A DNA stretch of 64,000 nt from Corynebacterium sp. (GCA_030531005.1 JAUMTW010000003.1:310001-374000); one strand, 5' to 3'. Counted from the stretch's first letter, positions 1 through 9,903 are shown. Notes: generated from the sequence alone by a model not told the origin. Made by a program: numbers and translations.

Positions 1-573
1 GCGCAAATATCAACGGATCTCAAACCTGGTGAATTACAATCCGTGGCTGCACAATTTGGTATCGGGCGTGAATACAAAATCCCAGGTATTAACAATGTCA
101 CCGGTAGTGTACCCACAGGGGAAGAAGCAATTGATCGTACTGAAGCGGGCTATGGACAAGGTGATGTGCTGGTGAGCCCCTTTAGTATGGCACTCGCTGC
201 TGCGACAGTCGCAAATGGTGGGGTCACCCCGACCCCGACCTTGATCCGCGGGCAAGAAACGGAAAGCGATGAAGCCCCAGCACCCCTAGATGCCACTACC
301 ATTGAGCAAATGCGTACTCTCATGAGTGCGGTGAATGGTCCTGATGGCACCGCGAGTTCGATCACTGCTGATGGCAACTTCTTTACCAAGACCGGCGAGG
401 CTGAAATTGCTGATGCTTCCCATGCGTGGTTTATGGGCTTCCGCGAATTTGAAGGTGAAACTATTGCTTTTGCCACGCTTATGCCCCGTGGCGGTGGATC
501 AGAAGTAGCGGTCTCGATTACCGATTCTTTCTTTAACTTTCTCGATTCCGCGAATTCAGAAAATGCGGACTAG
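1..573 (+). CDS. Penicillin-binding protein, C-terminal part (5' end outside the window)
   Basis: The reading frame is open from base 1 to a TAG at 571-573, so only the last 190 residues or so are present. They read as the end of a transpeptidase domain. A KTG box (FFTKTGEAE, codons near 390) is the third active-site motif of penicillin-binding proteins, and it is preceded by a typical [23 protein letters not shown] stretch. The protein should cross-link peptidoglycan on the outer face of the membrane. The serine nucleophile (SxxK) and SxN motifs lie upstream of the window. The gene for methionine aminopeptidase follows 10 nt later, as I recall for the pbp-map pair in corynebacteria. Exact paralogue not determined. 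Confidence 0.85.
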   Translation, partial: AQISTDLKPGELQSVAAQFGIGREYKIPGINNVTGSVPTGEEAIDRTEAGYGQGDVLVSPFSMALAAATVANGGVTPTPTLIRGQETESDEAPAPLDATTIEQMRTLMSAVNGPDGTASSITADGNFFTKTGEAEIADASHAWFMGFREFEGETIAFATLMPRGGGSEVAVSITDSFFNFLDSANSENAD

Positions 574-576
574 CAT
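571..576 (+). promoter_or_regulatory. Candidate -10 element of map (leaderless)
   Basis: TAGCAT overlaps the stop codon of the upstream gene and ends 7 nt before the ATG at 584. This fits the TANNNT hexamer of corynebacterial SigA promoters and would put the transcript start at or next to the start codon. A single 3-of-6 constrained hexamer is weak evidence alone; it gains weight from the same arrangement at many other genes here. Confidence 0.4.
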
Positions 577-583
577 AGAGGCC

Positions 584-1447
584 ATGACACAACCTGTAAC
601 TCCTGGCAAGCTCAGCCCCTGGCGTGAGGTCCCCGCAGATATTCCCCGCCCAGAATACGTGGGTAAAAAAGATGTACAAGAAGGTATCGGCGAACCCTAT
701 GTGCAAACTCCCGAGGTTATCGAAGCCATGCGCGAAGCCTCGAAGATTGCAGCGAATGCCCTCCAGGCAGCTGGCGCTGCTGTAGCACCTGGGGTTACTA
801 CTGATGAGATCGATCGCATCGCGCACGAGTACATGTGCGATCACGGCGCATATCCATCAACCCTGGGGTATCGCGGCTTTCCAAAATCTTCGTGCGTGAG
901 CCGCAATGAGATTGTCTGCCACGGCATTCCGGATTCCTCGGTGATCCAAGACGGCGATATTGTCAATATTGACATCACTGCCTTCAAGAACGGCGTACAC
1001 GGCGACACCAATGCCACCTTCTTAGCAGGCAACGTGAGTGAAGAGCATCGCCTACTCGTGGAGCGCACGAAGGAAGCCACCATGCGGGGTATCCGCGCCG
1101 CGAAGCCGGGCAGAGAGATCAATATTATCGGCCGCGTCATCGAATCCTATGCCAAGCGCTTTGGCTATAACGTGGTTCGTGACTTCACCGGACACGGCGT
1201 AGGACCAACCTTCCACAATGGGCTTATCGTGCTGCACTATGACTCCACTGTCTATCGCGATGTGCTCGAACCTGGCATGACCTTGACCATCGAACCTATG
1301 TTGAACCTCGGTAGCCTGGACTACACCATCTGGGATGATGACTGGACCGTGCAGAATAACGACCGAAAGTTCTCGGCCCAGTTCGAGCACACCATTGTCA
1401 TCACTGAGGACGGCAACGAGATTCTCACCCTGCCAGACGAGGCCTAA
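584..1447 (+). CDS. map: Methionine aminopeptidase, type I
   Basis: This is a cytosolic metallopeptidase that removes the initiator methionine from nascent proteins. The 287-residue product has the pita-bread fold sequence with the metal ligands in order: [16 protein letters not shown] (two Asp), [11 protein letters not shown] (His), TIEPM (Glu) and FEHTIVI (Glu). The N-terminal extension PxPxxxxxxPxxIxRPEY is typical of the actinobacterial long form. I start at ATG 584 rather than the in-frame ATG at 563, because 563 lies inside the upstream gene and a -10-like hexamer sits 7 nt before 584. Corynebacteria often have two map genes; which one this is cannot be told here. Confidence 0.93.
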   Translation: MTQPVTPGKLSPWREVPADIPRPEYVGKKDVQEGIGEPYVQTPEVIEAMREASKIAANALQAAGAAVAPGVTTDEIDRIAHEYMCDHGAYPSTLGYRGFPKSSCVSRNEIVCHGIPDSSVIQDGDIVNIDITAFKNGVHGDTNATFLAGNVSEEHRLLVERTKEATMRGIRAAKPGREINIIGRVIESYAKRFGYNVVRDFTGHGVGPTFHNGLIVLHYDSTVYRDVLEPGMTLTIEPMLNLGSLDYTIWDDDWTVQNNDRKFSAQFEHTIVITEDGNEILTLPDEA

Positions 1448-1670
1448 ATACTCGACTCGCGTAGCCGGGAGCAGCTTTCCAGCGTACCCGCGCAGAACCA
1501 TCATCACTGCAAGGCTTGGACTATGTGAGTAAGTGGGGTCGGTTTCCCGGCAGTATAGGGGCATGCAGATGCCGCACGAAGGATGGAGCGAAAGCTGCAT
1601 ATCCAACGGCGCATGCCAAGCAATGTACTCAGCGGCGTATCCCAAGTTGTGGAGAGAAAGAGTTTCCTAG

Positions 1671-3116
1671 GTGAATGCGGTATTAATAGCGGGGCTTACA
1701 TCTGATGCCGGGAAGTCCGTGGTAGTCGCAGGCTTGTGCCGCGCACTGTATCGTCGTGGGTTCGCAGTCGCACCCTTTAAAGCTCAGAACATGTCCAATA
1801 ATTCGGATGTCACTGCTGATGGCGGAGAGATTGGTCGTGCCCAGTCCTTACAAGCGGTAGCAAGCGGGCTAGCGCCAAGCGTGGCTTTCAACCCGATCCT
1901 GCTCAAACCCGGCTCGGATCGGCAATCTCAACTCATCGTGCGCGGACAGGCTACTGGATTCGTTAGCGCCAAAAATTATATCGAGCACCGCCAGTATCTT
2001 CGCGCGGTGGCATCCGAAGAACTTGCTAAGCTGCGCGCTGCATATGATGTGGTGATCTGCGAAGGTGCCGGCAGTCCCGCAGAGATTAATCTGCGCGAGA
2101 CTGATGTGGCCAACATGGGACTCGCCCAAGCTGCCGACCTACCAGTGCTGCTAGTTGGTGATATTGACCGCGGGGGAGTGCTCGCTCACTTCTTTGGCAC
2201 CCACCAGATCTTAGAACCCAAAGATCAGGCCCGGATCAAAGGTTTTATCGTCAATAAATTCCGAGGTGACCAGAGCATCCTTAACCCTGGCCTAGAGGAG
2301 CTACAGCGGCGTACAGGGGTGCCCACCGTAGCCGTGTTGCCCTTTATCTCGAGCTTATGGGTTGATGCCGAAGACTCCCTACAATCCAGCATTGGCAAAG
2401 TAATTGGGCCCCCAGAGAGTAACGTTGCTGACCCACAGCTAGAAGTGGCAGCAATTCGCCTGCCCCGTATTTCAAATGCCACAGATGTAGAAGCCTTGGC
2501 CTGCGAGCCAGGAATTACGGTGCGTTGGGTTGATGATGCTGCTTCTGTCACCCGCGCAGATTTGGTGGTACTTCCTGGATCAAAATCCACGGTGTCTGAT
2601 CTCGCCTGGCTACGTGAGCGCGGCATTGCTACCGCACTTGAACAGCGTGCCCAAGCCAATAAAGTGATCCTCGGGATTTGTGGTGGCTTTCAAATGCTGT
2701 GTCGTAGCATTGTTGATCCAGTGGAAGCGAAGAGCGAACAACCAGTTGCTGGCCTTGGGCTCTTTGATATTGACATTGCCTTTGCCGCTGAGAAGACGGT
2801 AGTTCGCCATGATAAAAATGCCTTTGAGGTACACCATGGCCAAGTAATACGTAGTGCTGAGACCCCGTGGGTTAGTGATGAAGGCGCACGCAAGGGCCAC
2901 ATCTTTGGCACCCACATTCATGGCTGGTTCGAAGCAGATACCCGCCGCAAAGCGTGGTTACGCGAAGTATTCCCAGATATCGCGCTGGATGACAATGCCA
3001 GCTTTGCAGGTATGCGTGATGCCCAATTGAACACCTTGGCTGATGTTCTTGAAGAGCATTGGGACTTGGATGCTTTTATCGCTGCACTTGAGATCACCAA
3101 GAGTGCTCGCACGTAG
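1671..3116 (+). CDS. cobQ: Cobyric acid synthase, glutamine-hydrolysing
   Basis: CobQ/CbiP amidates four side-chain carboxylates of adenosylcobyrinate a,c-diamide, using glutamine and ATP, late in cobalamin synthesis. The 481-residue length fits the family. The N-terminal dethiobiotin-synthetase-like domain shows [19 protein letters not shown] (ATP loop) and [10 protein letters not shown]. The C-terminal triad-type glutamine amidotransferase domain shows [11 protein letters not shown] (nucleophile Cys near residue 337) and GTHIHGWF (His). The start is GTG 1671, behind a purine-rich stretch (GGAGAGAAAGAG) placed rather far upstream. It stands alone, about 9 kb from the other cobalamin genes at 12.1–17.2 kb. 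The 223-base gap before it shows no clear cobalamin riboswitch. Confidence 0.93.
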   Translation: MNAVLIAGLTSDAGKSVVVAGLCRALYRRGFAVAPFKAQNMSNNSDVTADGGEIGRAQSLQAVASGLAPSVAFNPILLKPGSDRQSQLIVRGQATGFVSAKNYIEHRQYLRAVASEELAKLRAAYDVVICEGAGSPAEINLRETDVANMGLAQAADLPVLLVGDIDRGGVLAHFFGTHQILEPKDQARIKGFIVNKFRGDQSILNPGLEELQRRTGVPTVAVLPFISSLWVDAEDSLQSSIGKVIGPPESNVADPQLEVAAIRLPRISNATDVEALACEPGITVRWVDDAASVTRADLVVLPGSKSTVSDLAWLRERGIATALEQRAQANKVILGICGGFQMLCRSIVDPVEAKSEQPVAGLGLFDIDIAFAAEKTVVRHDKNAFEVHHGQVIRSAETPWVSDEGARKGHIFGTHIHGWFEADTRRKAWLREVFPDIALDDNASFAGMRDAQLNTLADVLEEHWDLDAFIAALEITKSART

Positions 3117-3215
3117 AGGAGGAGACAGCGTTCTAGGTGCTGAAGACTACTGATGCCGCGAATGGATTGGCATCCTTCCGCGGCATAATATTGCATCGTA
3201 TTCAGTACCTTGTAG

Positions 3216-4340
3216 CTAGCTGGCCTTGGGCTTTCGAGTTTGCGCGTTATAGTGTGCGACCTTGGCACGAGCCATCTTATATAGGGCTGTACCATCAGCA
3301 AGCTGCGCCTGGTGTGCTTCAGAAGCATGGCTGCCGGTAGTAGCTACCCGGTTTGCTGGACTCGCTGGCTTCATGCGCTGTGCGGGTCCACTTTCTTGGG
3401 CGCTGTTCGCTGCCGAGTCCAGTTGAGTGATATCCTGTGCGGCCTCACAACTGTGGTGCGGGCCATTATTGTGCTGAGTACTTTTTGTATTCTGCGTAGT
3501 GCTGGTACCAGACGTAGAGTCATGCTTGTGCTTCGATACAGTGCGCTGCGATACCGGATGATGCGGCAGCATCGTCGAAAGGAGCAGCAACATTGCCAGC
3601 GCGACGCTGCCCCAGGTTAGTGCCCCAGAGTGGTGTAGATCTGCCCAGGAGGTCTGCGGCATGAGAGCAAAGGCCACGATGAACCCAGCTAAGATACTTA
3701 ACCCTAAAGCTGATGCTGCATGGCAAAGTTTGAGTGCTGGCGCTGTTGTACAGTGGCGCACATTCCAAGCAGCGATCAAACCAAACAGTACGGTGATTCC
3801 GGCCAAACTTGCGACCCAGAAGCTGGGGTAGTGCAGGTGGTCTTGACGAACGATTACTGCAGCTAGCCCAATAGAAGATAACAATGGCATGCTGCCCAAC
3901 CATAAGGCACGTGCTGGTAATTGCAGCAAACCACCGAAGAGCAACAGGGCAGTAGCAACCGGGACGATTACAGTCACACTTAAAAGGTGCACATCCACAA
4001 TGCGCGTCGAGACAGCATAATTGCGTACAACAAAGAATCCGCCGACACCTAAGATGCACACACCGCCCAACGCGCTGATCAGACTACCGAGACGGTGACG
4101 CCAACCAGGTGTGCGCACCCGAAGACCGGTAATGCTGGCAAGTGCACCGAAGCTCAACGTGGTGGCAAGTAGGATTGCAAGCCACGGTTCAGCGCGCATC
4201 TGGGAAGAGGAGAACTCCGCGACCACGAGGAATATAGCGGTGAGGATAGCGAGTACCCCGTTGCGGGTGGAGCTGCCGAGTCGAAGGTCGTGAATCCAGC
4301 GTTTGATGGCTGAGGGGGCAGCTTGTGGTGCTTCGGTCAC
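3216..4340 (-). CDS. Multi-pass membrane protein of unknown function with a polar C-terminal tail
   Basis: I do not recognise this family. The 374-residue product has about eight hydrophobic segments between residues 25 and 260 (for example ILTAIFLVVAEF, LISALGGVCILGVGGFFVV, WGSVALAMLLLLSTM). A hydrophilic tail of about 110 residues follows, rich in His, Ser, Thr, Gln and Asn and ending in a short basic stretch. The tail has the low complexity of a linker. Start GTG at 4340 has GCGGAGT seven bases upstream. It is convergent with cobQ and borders the gene-poor region to its right. The ORF is long and its membrane topology regular, so it is probably a real gene; no function is assigned. Confidence 0.7.
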   Translation of the reverse strand: MTEAPQAAPSAIKRWIHDLRLGSSTRNGVLAILTAIFLVVAEFSSSQMRAEPWLAILLATTLSFGALASITGLRVRTPGWRHRLGSLISALGGVCILGVGGFFVVRNYAVSTRIVDVHLLSVTVIVPVATALLLFGGLLQLPARALWLGSMPLLSSIGLAAVIVRQDHLHYPSFWVASLAGITVLFGLIAAWNVRHCTTAPALKLCHAASALGLSILAGFIVAFALMPQTSWADLHHSGALTWGSVALAMLLLLSTMLPHHPVSQRTVSKHKHDSTSGTSTTQNTKSTQHNNGPHHSCEAAQDITQLDSAANSAQESGPAQRMKPASPANRVATTGSHASEAHQAQLADGTALYKMARAKVAHYNAQTRKPKAS

Positions 4341-6088
4341 GAAGACTCCGCTCTTAATCGCTTGAAATGGTCAAAATCCTTCTGCCCTCGGCTTTTGCGG
4401 CATTACCTTTAGAAGAGAGGCGCTCTGTTACCTTGGCCTGCGGGCAAAACATTTGTAACTCTAATTCACATGAATAACGAGTGCAATGAGCACCGCCCGA
4501 ATCAAAGTGAAAGATCTGGACTTGTTATATGACTGTTCATTCTGCCGTACCAACGGTTGTAGTCTTGGTGGTCTTGTCGTGCGTGGAGCCGAGGACAGGG
4601 AACACCACTAGTACTTGGCATTGGTCAGGTGTACGAGATGCACAAAGCCCGGCATACGTAGTTTAGTGCCAATAAACGTATGGCGCGGGCAGCGCATAGG
4701 TGACGCGTTAGGAGCGGTTCTATGTTTTTGTCGTGGTACTACAGCGATCTGTGTTCGCATTCAGCTGAGTACTGACTTCAGTCGCGTTACCGGTCGAGGG
4801 AAGGGAAGAACATGTGGAAAGTATCCATCGTGTAGTAGGGGTATTGATCGTGTCCGAAAGAAAATATTAAGCAAGCTTGTCGCTTATGGTCGAATACTCC
4901 AATTTTTGGTGTGCTTATCGTGTGTAATGACATCGTTTGCACACCGCCGCAGTCGAAATTGTGCCGATTGATGCAGTCGCATACGAGCCTTAGCAACCAT
5001 CGGGAAGGAACCGGTGCCCGGAGCGATCAGAAAATATCTCGATACCCCGCATAGGAGCGATCGTAGCTTTGTACGATCATGCGCTTATGCAAAAGAGATA
5101 TTGATGCTGGCGAGACCCGGCTCACTCAGCGTGGGGCGAACATTGCATCTTCGCGCGTGGATGATTCAGCGGCCACCTTCGGTGACTTCCCCGCGAGTGG
5201 AGACAAAATCACTGCGGCGGATAAGAGGATCGATACCCACAACACACAATATGTGGAAGTCTCGGGCAAATATTCTTTTGCAACGCGTTCTTCGGGTGCT
5301 TTAGGCTGGCGAGCCTGCGTTAAAAAAGGGCGGAAATAGTAGTGGTATTTCCCGAATCAAATTGGGATGAAGTGAGTTGTTGAAAAGAAGAGAAGCTTCA
5401 CAAATCCATGATTGGGCTGCTTGGAGCTTGCGTCCATTTGATGATAGAGAGCAGTGAGATATTGGTTTCGTGGACCCACGCACCGGCAATAGTAACGATG
5501 GGGAATGTACTTATCTACTCGGGTCTGGCCATACTCGGAAACATCAAATTACGGGTAAAGAGGAGGGGCTTGCATTCTCTACAGGGTGTGGGGAGGAGAA
5601 CGAGTTTAACCGCGTACAGAAAGTGGAATGAAAATAAGGTATTAGCCCCAAGCTCGAGAGAAACACATATTTCAAGTATTTTAGGCCAGTCTTGAATTAC
5701 TTTGAATTCTTAATGTTAATAGAGGATGTTGGATGCATTATTGAGGACGCGGGTTGTGTTTGGATAAATTAATTATCAGGGGCAAGTAACGTTACCTTGC
5801 CATCATTGTTGAGGTAGATATTGCCATCACTAACGGCTGATTGCAGTCGAAACTCTAGGTGAACATGAAGTTGTTGGGCTCGTAGTTCTCATCATCGATA
5901 TTTTTTTGAGGGCGTTTGATATGTGATGCCACGATAAGATAGTGAAGAGGAAGCCTGCTGCAGGCTTCCTCTTCACTGTTGAGCAATAACGTCCTATGAT
6001 CCGATACTGCTTTGTGCTAGGCTAGAATGTTTGTTTGACGCCCAACGATTTGCTGATTCTTTGTTCGCTGCTTGGTCCTTGACTTATA
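4341..6088. other. 1.75-kb stretch without an identifiable gene
   Basis: Both strands carry only short ORFs (118 aa or less) with overlapping alternatives, no convincing ribosome-binding sites and no recognisable domain. The reading 5079-5339 gives a polar 86-residue product that resembles no family I know. The region is unusually long for this otherwise compact chromosome, so decayed genes or an undescribed RNA are possible. The only strong structure is the palindrome at 5941-5977. Confidence 0.6.
5941..5977. repeat. 37-bp perfect palindrome (18-bp arms, 1-nt centre)
   Basis: The left arm AGTGAAGAGGAAGCCTGC (5941-5958) is the exact reverse complement of 5960-5977, with a single T between. 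As RNA this would fold into a very stable hairpin. It lies about 110 bases beyond the stop of the EVE-domain gene and could terminate that transcript, but neither strand has a proper U-run after it. A protein-binding site or remnant of a mobile inverted repeat is also possible. Confidence 0.7.
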
Positions 6089-6562
6089 TCAAGGTAGCGC
6101 TTGTCCCGTATCATCCAAGAGTTTCTGGATGGCTTGCCACAGGTCCTCTGGGACAGGGAAAAAGTATCCTTGCTTGATATCCTCCCCGTTGCTTTCGAAT
6201 GGTTCGTATGTGCCGCTTGCCGCTTGCCTGACGTTTAGCGGAATGTTTGCTTTCGCGATGGGTTCATTAAGATGTTTCAGGTCGACACCAATCTGCTTTC
6301 CCCGTGGAATGTATCCACCCGAGTTCGAGTTGCTGAACGGATTTTTAGCAGGATGTGCCTTAGAGTTTGCCTTGCTGATCGCCACAATTTCCTGGTCCTT
6401 AGAGGAATAGTGAACGATGATATCGCCTTCTTCGACGTCCCACATGGTTTTCCAGTGCCACGGTTGGGAAGCATGTGGAGTATCTCCTGGTGACCAGATG
6501 ACCGAGTGGTCGACCTTGTTCCCGATTTTTTCTTTCTGATTTACCCACCAAACATTTGTCAT
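6089..6562 (-). CDS. Orphan EVE-domain (PUA-like) protein, possible modified-base reader
   Basis: The product is 157 residues from ATG 6562 and consists of one domain. It starts MTNVWWVNQ and contains WHWKTMWDVEEGDIIVHYS and IVAISKANSKA, a pattern I associate with EVE/PUA-like domains at the N-terminus of McrA/McrB-type (type IV) restriction enzymes. EVE domains bind modified bases in DNA or RNA. No nuclease, HNH or AAA domain follows, so this is either a stand-alone reader or a restriction-enzyme fragment. I prefer ATG 6562 over 6568 because a TACAAT hexamer (6569-6574, minus strand) lies 6 nt upstream and the domain begins right after. It is isolated, with over 740 bases of non-coding DNA on its promoter side. 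Family assignment is from motif memory only. Confidence 0.65.
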   Translation of the reverse strand: MTNVWWVNQKEKIGNKVDHSVIWSPGDTPHASQPWHWKTMWDVEEGDIIVHYSSKDQEIVAISKANSKAHPAKNPFSNSNSGGYIPRGKQIGVDLKHLNEPIAKANIPLNVRQAASGTYEPFESNGEDIKQGYFFPVPEDLWQAIQKLLDDTGQALP

Positions 6563-7308
6563 AAGCATATTGTATGTTAAGTGGGATTGTCGGTCAACCG
6601 GTAAATGTAAAATTCTGCCTTAAATGGCGGTGAATTCTTCCTTCCGGGTTGTTGATGATGTGGCAACAGTAGCGGATATCGAATCATTGCAAGTGTTCAA
6701 TCCGAGGTGCTGCGCAAGCATTGTTATTACCGCCGCCTGTGATTCTGTTATCAGCTCCAGCAGATCTTTCAGTCTGCGTTTTTACCAGGGGTGTTGTGAT
6801 TCGGGCATGCTGATGCGTCAAAATGATCATATTATTTCAATTCATTTGCATCTTTGGCATTGATAAGGCATTGATAAATAGAGAAATTCTGCGCTGGATT
6901 TGTCCTTTCTTCATCTAGCGCATTGCATCCATAGTAAAAGAATGCAACCTGCTTTGTGGACGTCAGGCACCATTGTGGTGATGCTCGTGCGAGCAGAATT
7001 ATTTTTGAGAATCCTGCCGGTGTTTTAGAGTGAAACAATCGTTGCAGAAAACTACTACTACTACTACTACTACTGTGGAGAACGATATAATTAAACTGTT
7101 GTGCTGTGTGGTCTGGAGCGATTCTTGCTGTTTTGTTGCATTAGCTACGTGTCTTGTACATGACCCATAGAAATTTAAGCGTGGGGGTTGGGTGTCTCCA
7201 ATTTTTTCGGCGAGTATTCAGCCTCGGGTTTTTGGTTAGCTATGGCAGTTGAAAATAACAGCCTTATTCTCACAAAGACTGAGTAGCAGTGCGCGAAAAA
7301 GTATCCAA
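6563..7308. other. Intergenic region between the EVE-domain gene and mtr
   Basis: No ORF here has a credible start, ribosome site or recognisable product; the longest, 6624-6863 (+), is 79 codons without family features. The stretch is more A+T-rich than its neighbours and contains the trinucleotide repeat at 7051-7074 and the presumed promoter of the EVE gene. Confidence 0.55.
7051..7074. repeat. (ACT)8 trinucleotide microsatellite
   Basis: Eight uninterrupted copies of ACT run from 7051 to 7074 (read as AGT on the other strand). Such perfect trinucleotide arrays are uncommon in bacterial intergenic DNA and prone to slippage. It lies 235 bases beyond the stop codon of mtr, so no gene is obviously controlled by its length. 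Confidence 0.95.
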
Positions 7309-8700
7309 TTAAAATTCCAGATTCAGCACTGCATTCTCAATGAGCTCTGGAAGGGCTGGGTGAATCCAGTACTGTTTGCGAGCAAAGTCACGCATATCCA
7401 GTTCATATACCATTGCGGTGATGCACTGTTGGATTAGAGTTGCTGCCTGTGGGCCAATAATATGTACACCAAGTAGCTGCCCAGACTTGCGGTTCGCAAT
7501 GAGCTTAGCGAAGTGTTCGGAATCAGCCATCGCCCAGCCATAGGCCACATCGCCATACTGTTGGGTTGCCACAGTGTAGTCAAGGTTTTCTTCCCGGGCT
7601 TGTTCTTCGGTTAATCCAACACTGGCGATTTGGGGCTGAGTAAAGACTGCAGCAGGTACATGCTTGTGCGGCATCACTTGTAGCTCGTGCGGGTGAAGTA
7701 GATTGTGGCGAACGGCGCGCATCTCTGCATTAGCAACATGCTTGAGCTGATACGGTGAGCTACAGTCGCCAAGAGCCCAAATACCTGGGGCAGTAGTACG
7801 CCCGAATTCATCAACTTTGATCCGACCATCCACTAGCTCAACGTTTGTGGAATCGAGACCCAGTTGGTCGCCATTGGGTATGCGCCCGGTTGCAATCAAG
7901 ATCGCAGCACCAGATACTTCTCGGCCATCACTTAAACTGACATGTACACCCGTATCATCTTGGCTTGCATGGATGATCTCCGCACCTAAATAGGTGTGGA
8001 TCGCAGATTCTTCGGTGAGTTTAGTAAAGCGTTGCGCGATATCGTGATCCTGATGGCGCAACAACAACTCAGAACGTGCGATTAACGACACCTCTACGCC
8101 AAAGGCTGCGAAGATGTGGGCGAACTCGGCTGCTATATAGCCACCACCATAAATGAGTAATGATTTAGGCAGCTCAGGCAAGCGCATAATATCTTCATTG
8201 GTGTGATAAGCAATACCGGATTCGGTAATTACTGCCGGGATGCGTGGACGTGAGCCAACAGCCAGAATGATTTCTGGCGCAGTAATTTCTACTGGGACAT
8301 CACCTTGGCCAGTCAAGATTCGATGGTTGCCAATAAACTTTGCCGGCTGATCAAACACGGTGATATTTGGAGTCTCTGGCCCACGTCGATACTCCTCACC
8401 GCCCTCTGCAATGCGGTCAATGCGGTCATTGAACACTCGCTTTTGTAGTTCCTGCCATTGAATCTGCTCGAAGTTGGCATCCACATTCCATTTGGCTGCG
8501 TCACGGACAGTTTGGGCAACCTCGGCGGCATAGACGAACATTTTGGTGGGAATACATCCCACATTTAAACAGGTGCCACCAAAGCGGCCTTTCTCGATCA
8601 TCGCAATGCGCTTATTCTCAAATTCCGGGCCAGGAATAGAGTTACCCGAACCCGTGCCGATAATAATGAGATCAAATTCCTGAGCAGACTGAGCAGACAT
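7309..8700 (-). CDS. mtr: Mycothione reductase
   Basis: Mtr is a cytosolic FAD-dependent disulfide reductase that regenerates mycothiol, the main thiol of actinobacteria, using NADPH. The 463-residue protein has the FAD loop LIIIGTGSGN at the N-terminus, the redox pair CLNVGC (Cys44/Cys49), the NADPH loop YGGGYIAAEFAH, the second FAD motif ALGDCS, and the C-terminal catalytic HPALPE of this enzyme family. It resembles lipoamide dehydrogenase, but GTGSGN and the neighbourhood point to Mtr. I choose ATG 8700 over the GTG at 8730: a TACTCT hexamer ends 8 nt before it (8709-8714) and the homologous sequence begins just after. It precedes an alpha/beta hydrolase and mqo, an order I recall from C. 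glutamicum. Confidence 0.92.
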   Translation of the reverse strand: MSAQSAQEFDLIIIGTGSGNSIPGPEFENKRIAMIEKGRFGGTCLNVGCIPTKMFVYAAEVAQTVRDAAKWNVDANFEQIQWQELQKRVFNDRIDRIAEGGEEYRRGPETPNITVFDQPAKFIGNHRILTGQGDVPVEITAPEIILAVGSRPRIPAVITESGIAYHTNEDIMRLPELPKSLLIYGGGYIAAEFAHIFAAFGVEVSLIARSELLLRHQDHDIAQRFTKLTEESAIHTYLGAEIIHASQDDTGVHVSLSDGREVSGAAILIATGRIPNGDQLGLDSTNVELVDGRIKVDEFGRTTAPGIWALGDCSSPYQLKHVANAEMRAVRHNLLHPHELQVMPHKHVPAAVFTQPQIASVGLTEEQAREENLDYTVATQQYGDVAYGWAMADSEHFAKLIANRKSGQLLGVHIIGPQAATLIQQCITAMVYELDMRDFARKQYWIHPALPELIENAVLNLEF

Positions 8701-8708
8701 AAATTTCA

Positions 8709-8714
8709 AGAGTA
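8709..8714 (-). promoter_or_regulatory. Candidate -10 element of mtr (leaderless)
   Basis: TACTCT on the minus strand lies 8 nt before ATG 8700, with no ribosome-binding site between them. I looked for a SigH-type GGAA/GTT pair further upstream and did not see a convincing one. Confidence 0.4.
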
Positions 8715-8820
8715 GTCGAAAACCGCCCACGAGCGATCAGAGGCTGCATGAATCGGAGCCTACCGCCGGTGAGTTAAGAGTGAGAAGGAGAAAATCTGTG
8801 TTTTGGTAGCGGGTGCAATA

Positions 8821-9903
8821 CTAGTTCACCAACGGTTGCAGCCACCGCTGCACCTCACCAAAGGCTTGCTTCGTTACCTGTGGCGATGAGAGTGAAATAT
8901 CGTGGATGGCTTGGGGTATTTGCACAATTGCCAATTGAGGTCCGATATTTGGCGCTTGGGAAATCTGTGCGGCCACGTCTAGCACGATGTCACTAGAATC
9001 GGGGGCTTGGTCAGAATCTGCCGCAAACATCGCAAGGCCAGGCATCCCGATATCAATGCCGTGATACGCGATATAACCCTGGGAGCGGATAATGGCGCGT
9101 AGCCACCCAAAATATCGGGTGTGTCCACCAAAAGGCTTGTACGTGGTGTTGTATTCCCAGCGGCCCTGAGCACTTTCATGCAGACTCTTCCCATATGTGC
9201 CGGAAGAATTACTGCCATAACTGCGCAGCGGTACTAATCGCCCGGCAATAGGGAAGGCAAGCTTGGCGATCCGGGTGACACGCGGGGCAACGCCTGCGGT
9301 CTGTGGATCCCACCAGGGGCTATTGAACAGACTTGCTGGAATGCGGGCATGCAAGTCTGGCTGGGTGCGCCGTAGATGATCTAACCACAAGGCCACAACC
9401 AGGCCACCAGTGGAATGCGCAAGTGTGATGACTTGGGCATGGGATTGCAGCAAAATCTTCAAGGCAAGGTTGAGCTCTGCGTAGTAATAACGCAGATCGC
9501 TAATATAGTGCCAGCGTTGGTCTGGTAAGTGCGAGCGTCCACACTTGCGTAAGTCCAAGGCATAAAAGGCATAACCGGCATCATGAAAAGCCTTCGCAAC
9601 GTGAGCTTGGAAGAAATAATCGGTCATGCCGTGGACCCACAAGATCGCCGGGCGATGAAAGTCTGTGGCATCTATTGTTGGTGCACCGCCCTGTATCGCA
9701 GTGCCTGGAGCGATAGTGTCGTGCGTTTGTTGGACGCTAGGCACGCTGGGGTTATAGCGCACCAAGGTGGCGATGACATTACCCCGCTCATCAGGATCTT
9801 GGCCCAAAGGCAGTGTTAGTTGAGAGAATTCCGGGCCTAATATATCCGGTTGCCAACTACGTGGATCAAGCAGATGGGCGGGGATATTGAGCTGTGCAGT
9901 CAT
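8821..9903 (-). CDS. Alpha/beta hydrolase (monoacylglycerol lipase / lysophospholipase-like)
   Basis: The 360-residue protein has the serine-hydrolase pattern. ILWVHGMTDYFFQ holds the oxyanion region, YALDLRKCGRS follows, and LAHSTGGLVV is the nucleophile elbow (GxSxG-like HSTGG), with a late His in the C-terminal AIHDISLS segment. It has no signal peptide and is probably cytosolic. Family members cleave ester bonds in lipids; the substrate here is unknown. The open frame extends to 10188, but I start at ATG 9903 because TACAGT (9911-9916) lies 7 nt upstream and the region beyond is not protein-like. It lies downstream of, and divergent from, mqo and is tandem with mtr. Confidence 0.82.
   Translation of the reverse strand: MTAQLNIPAHLLDPRSWQPDILGPEFSQLTLPLGQDPDERGNVIATLVRYNPSVPSVQQTHDTIAPGTAIQGGAPTIDATDFHRPAILWVHGMTDYFFQAHVAKAFHDAGYAFYALDLRKCGRSHLPDQRWHYISDLRYYYAELNLALKILLQSHAQVITLAHSTGGLVVALWLDHLRRTQPDLHARIPASLFNSPWWDPQTAGVAPRVTRIAKLAFPIAGRLVPLRSYGSNSSGTYGKSLHESAQGRWEYNTTYKPFGGHTRYFGWLRAIIRSQGYIAYHGIDIGMPGLAMFAADSDQAPDSSDIVLDVAAQISQAPNIGPQLAIVQIPQAIHDISLSSPQVTKQAFGEVQRWLQPLVN

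Noticed and set aside
1448..1670. B12-box-like AGCCGGGAGCAGCT upstream of cobQ
   Set aside because: It matches the 3' box only in part, and the upstream aptamer elements would have to lie inside the map coding sequence, where they are not seen.
4615..5695. Short ORFs of 86-118 codons in the gene-poor region
   Set aside because: They overlap each other, lack ribosome sites or leaderless promoters, and show no family features.
6624..6863. 79-codon ORF between the EVE gene and mtr
   Set aside because: No start signal, unusual Ser/Cys-rich product, no recognisable relatives.
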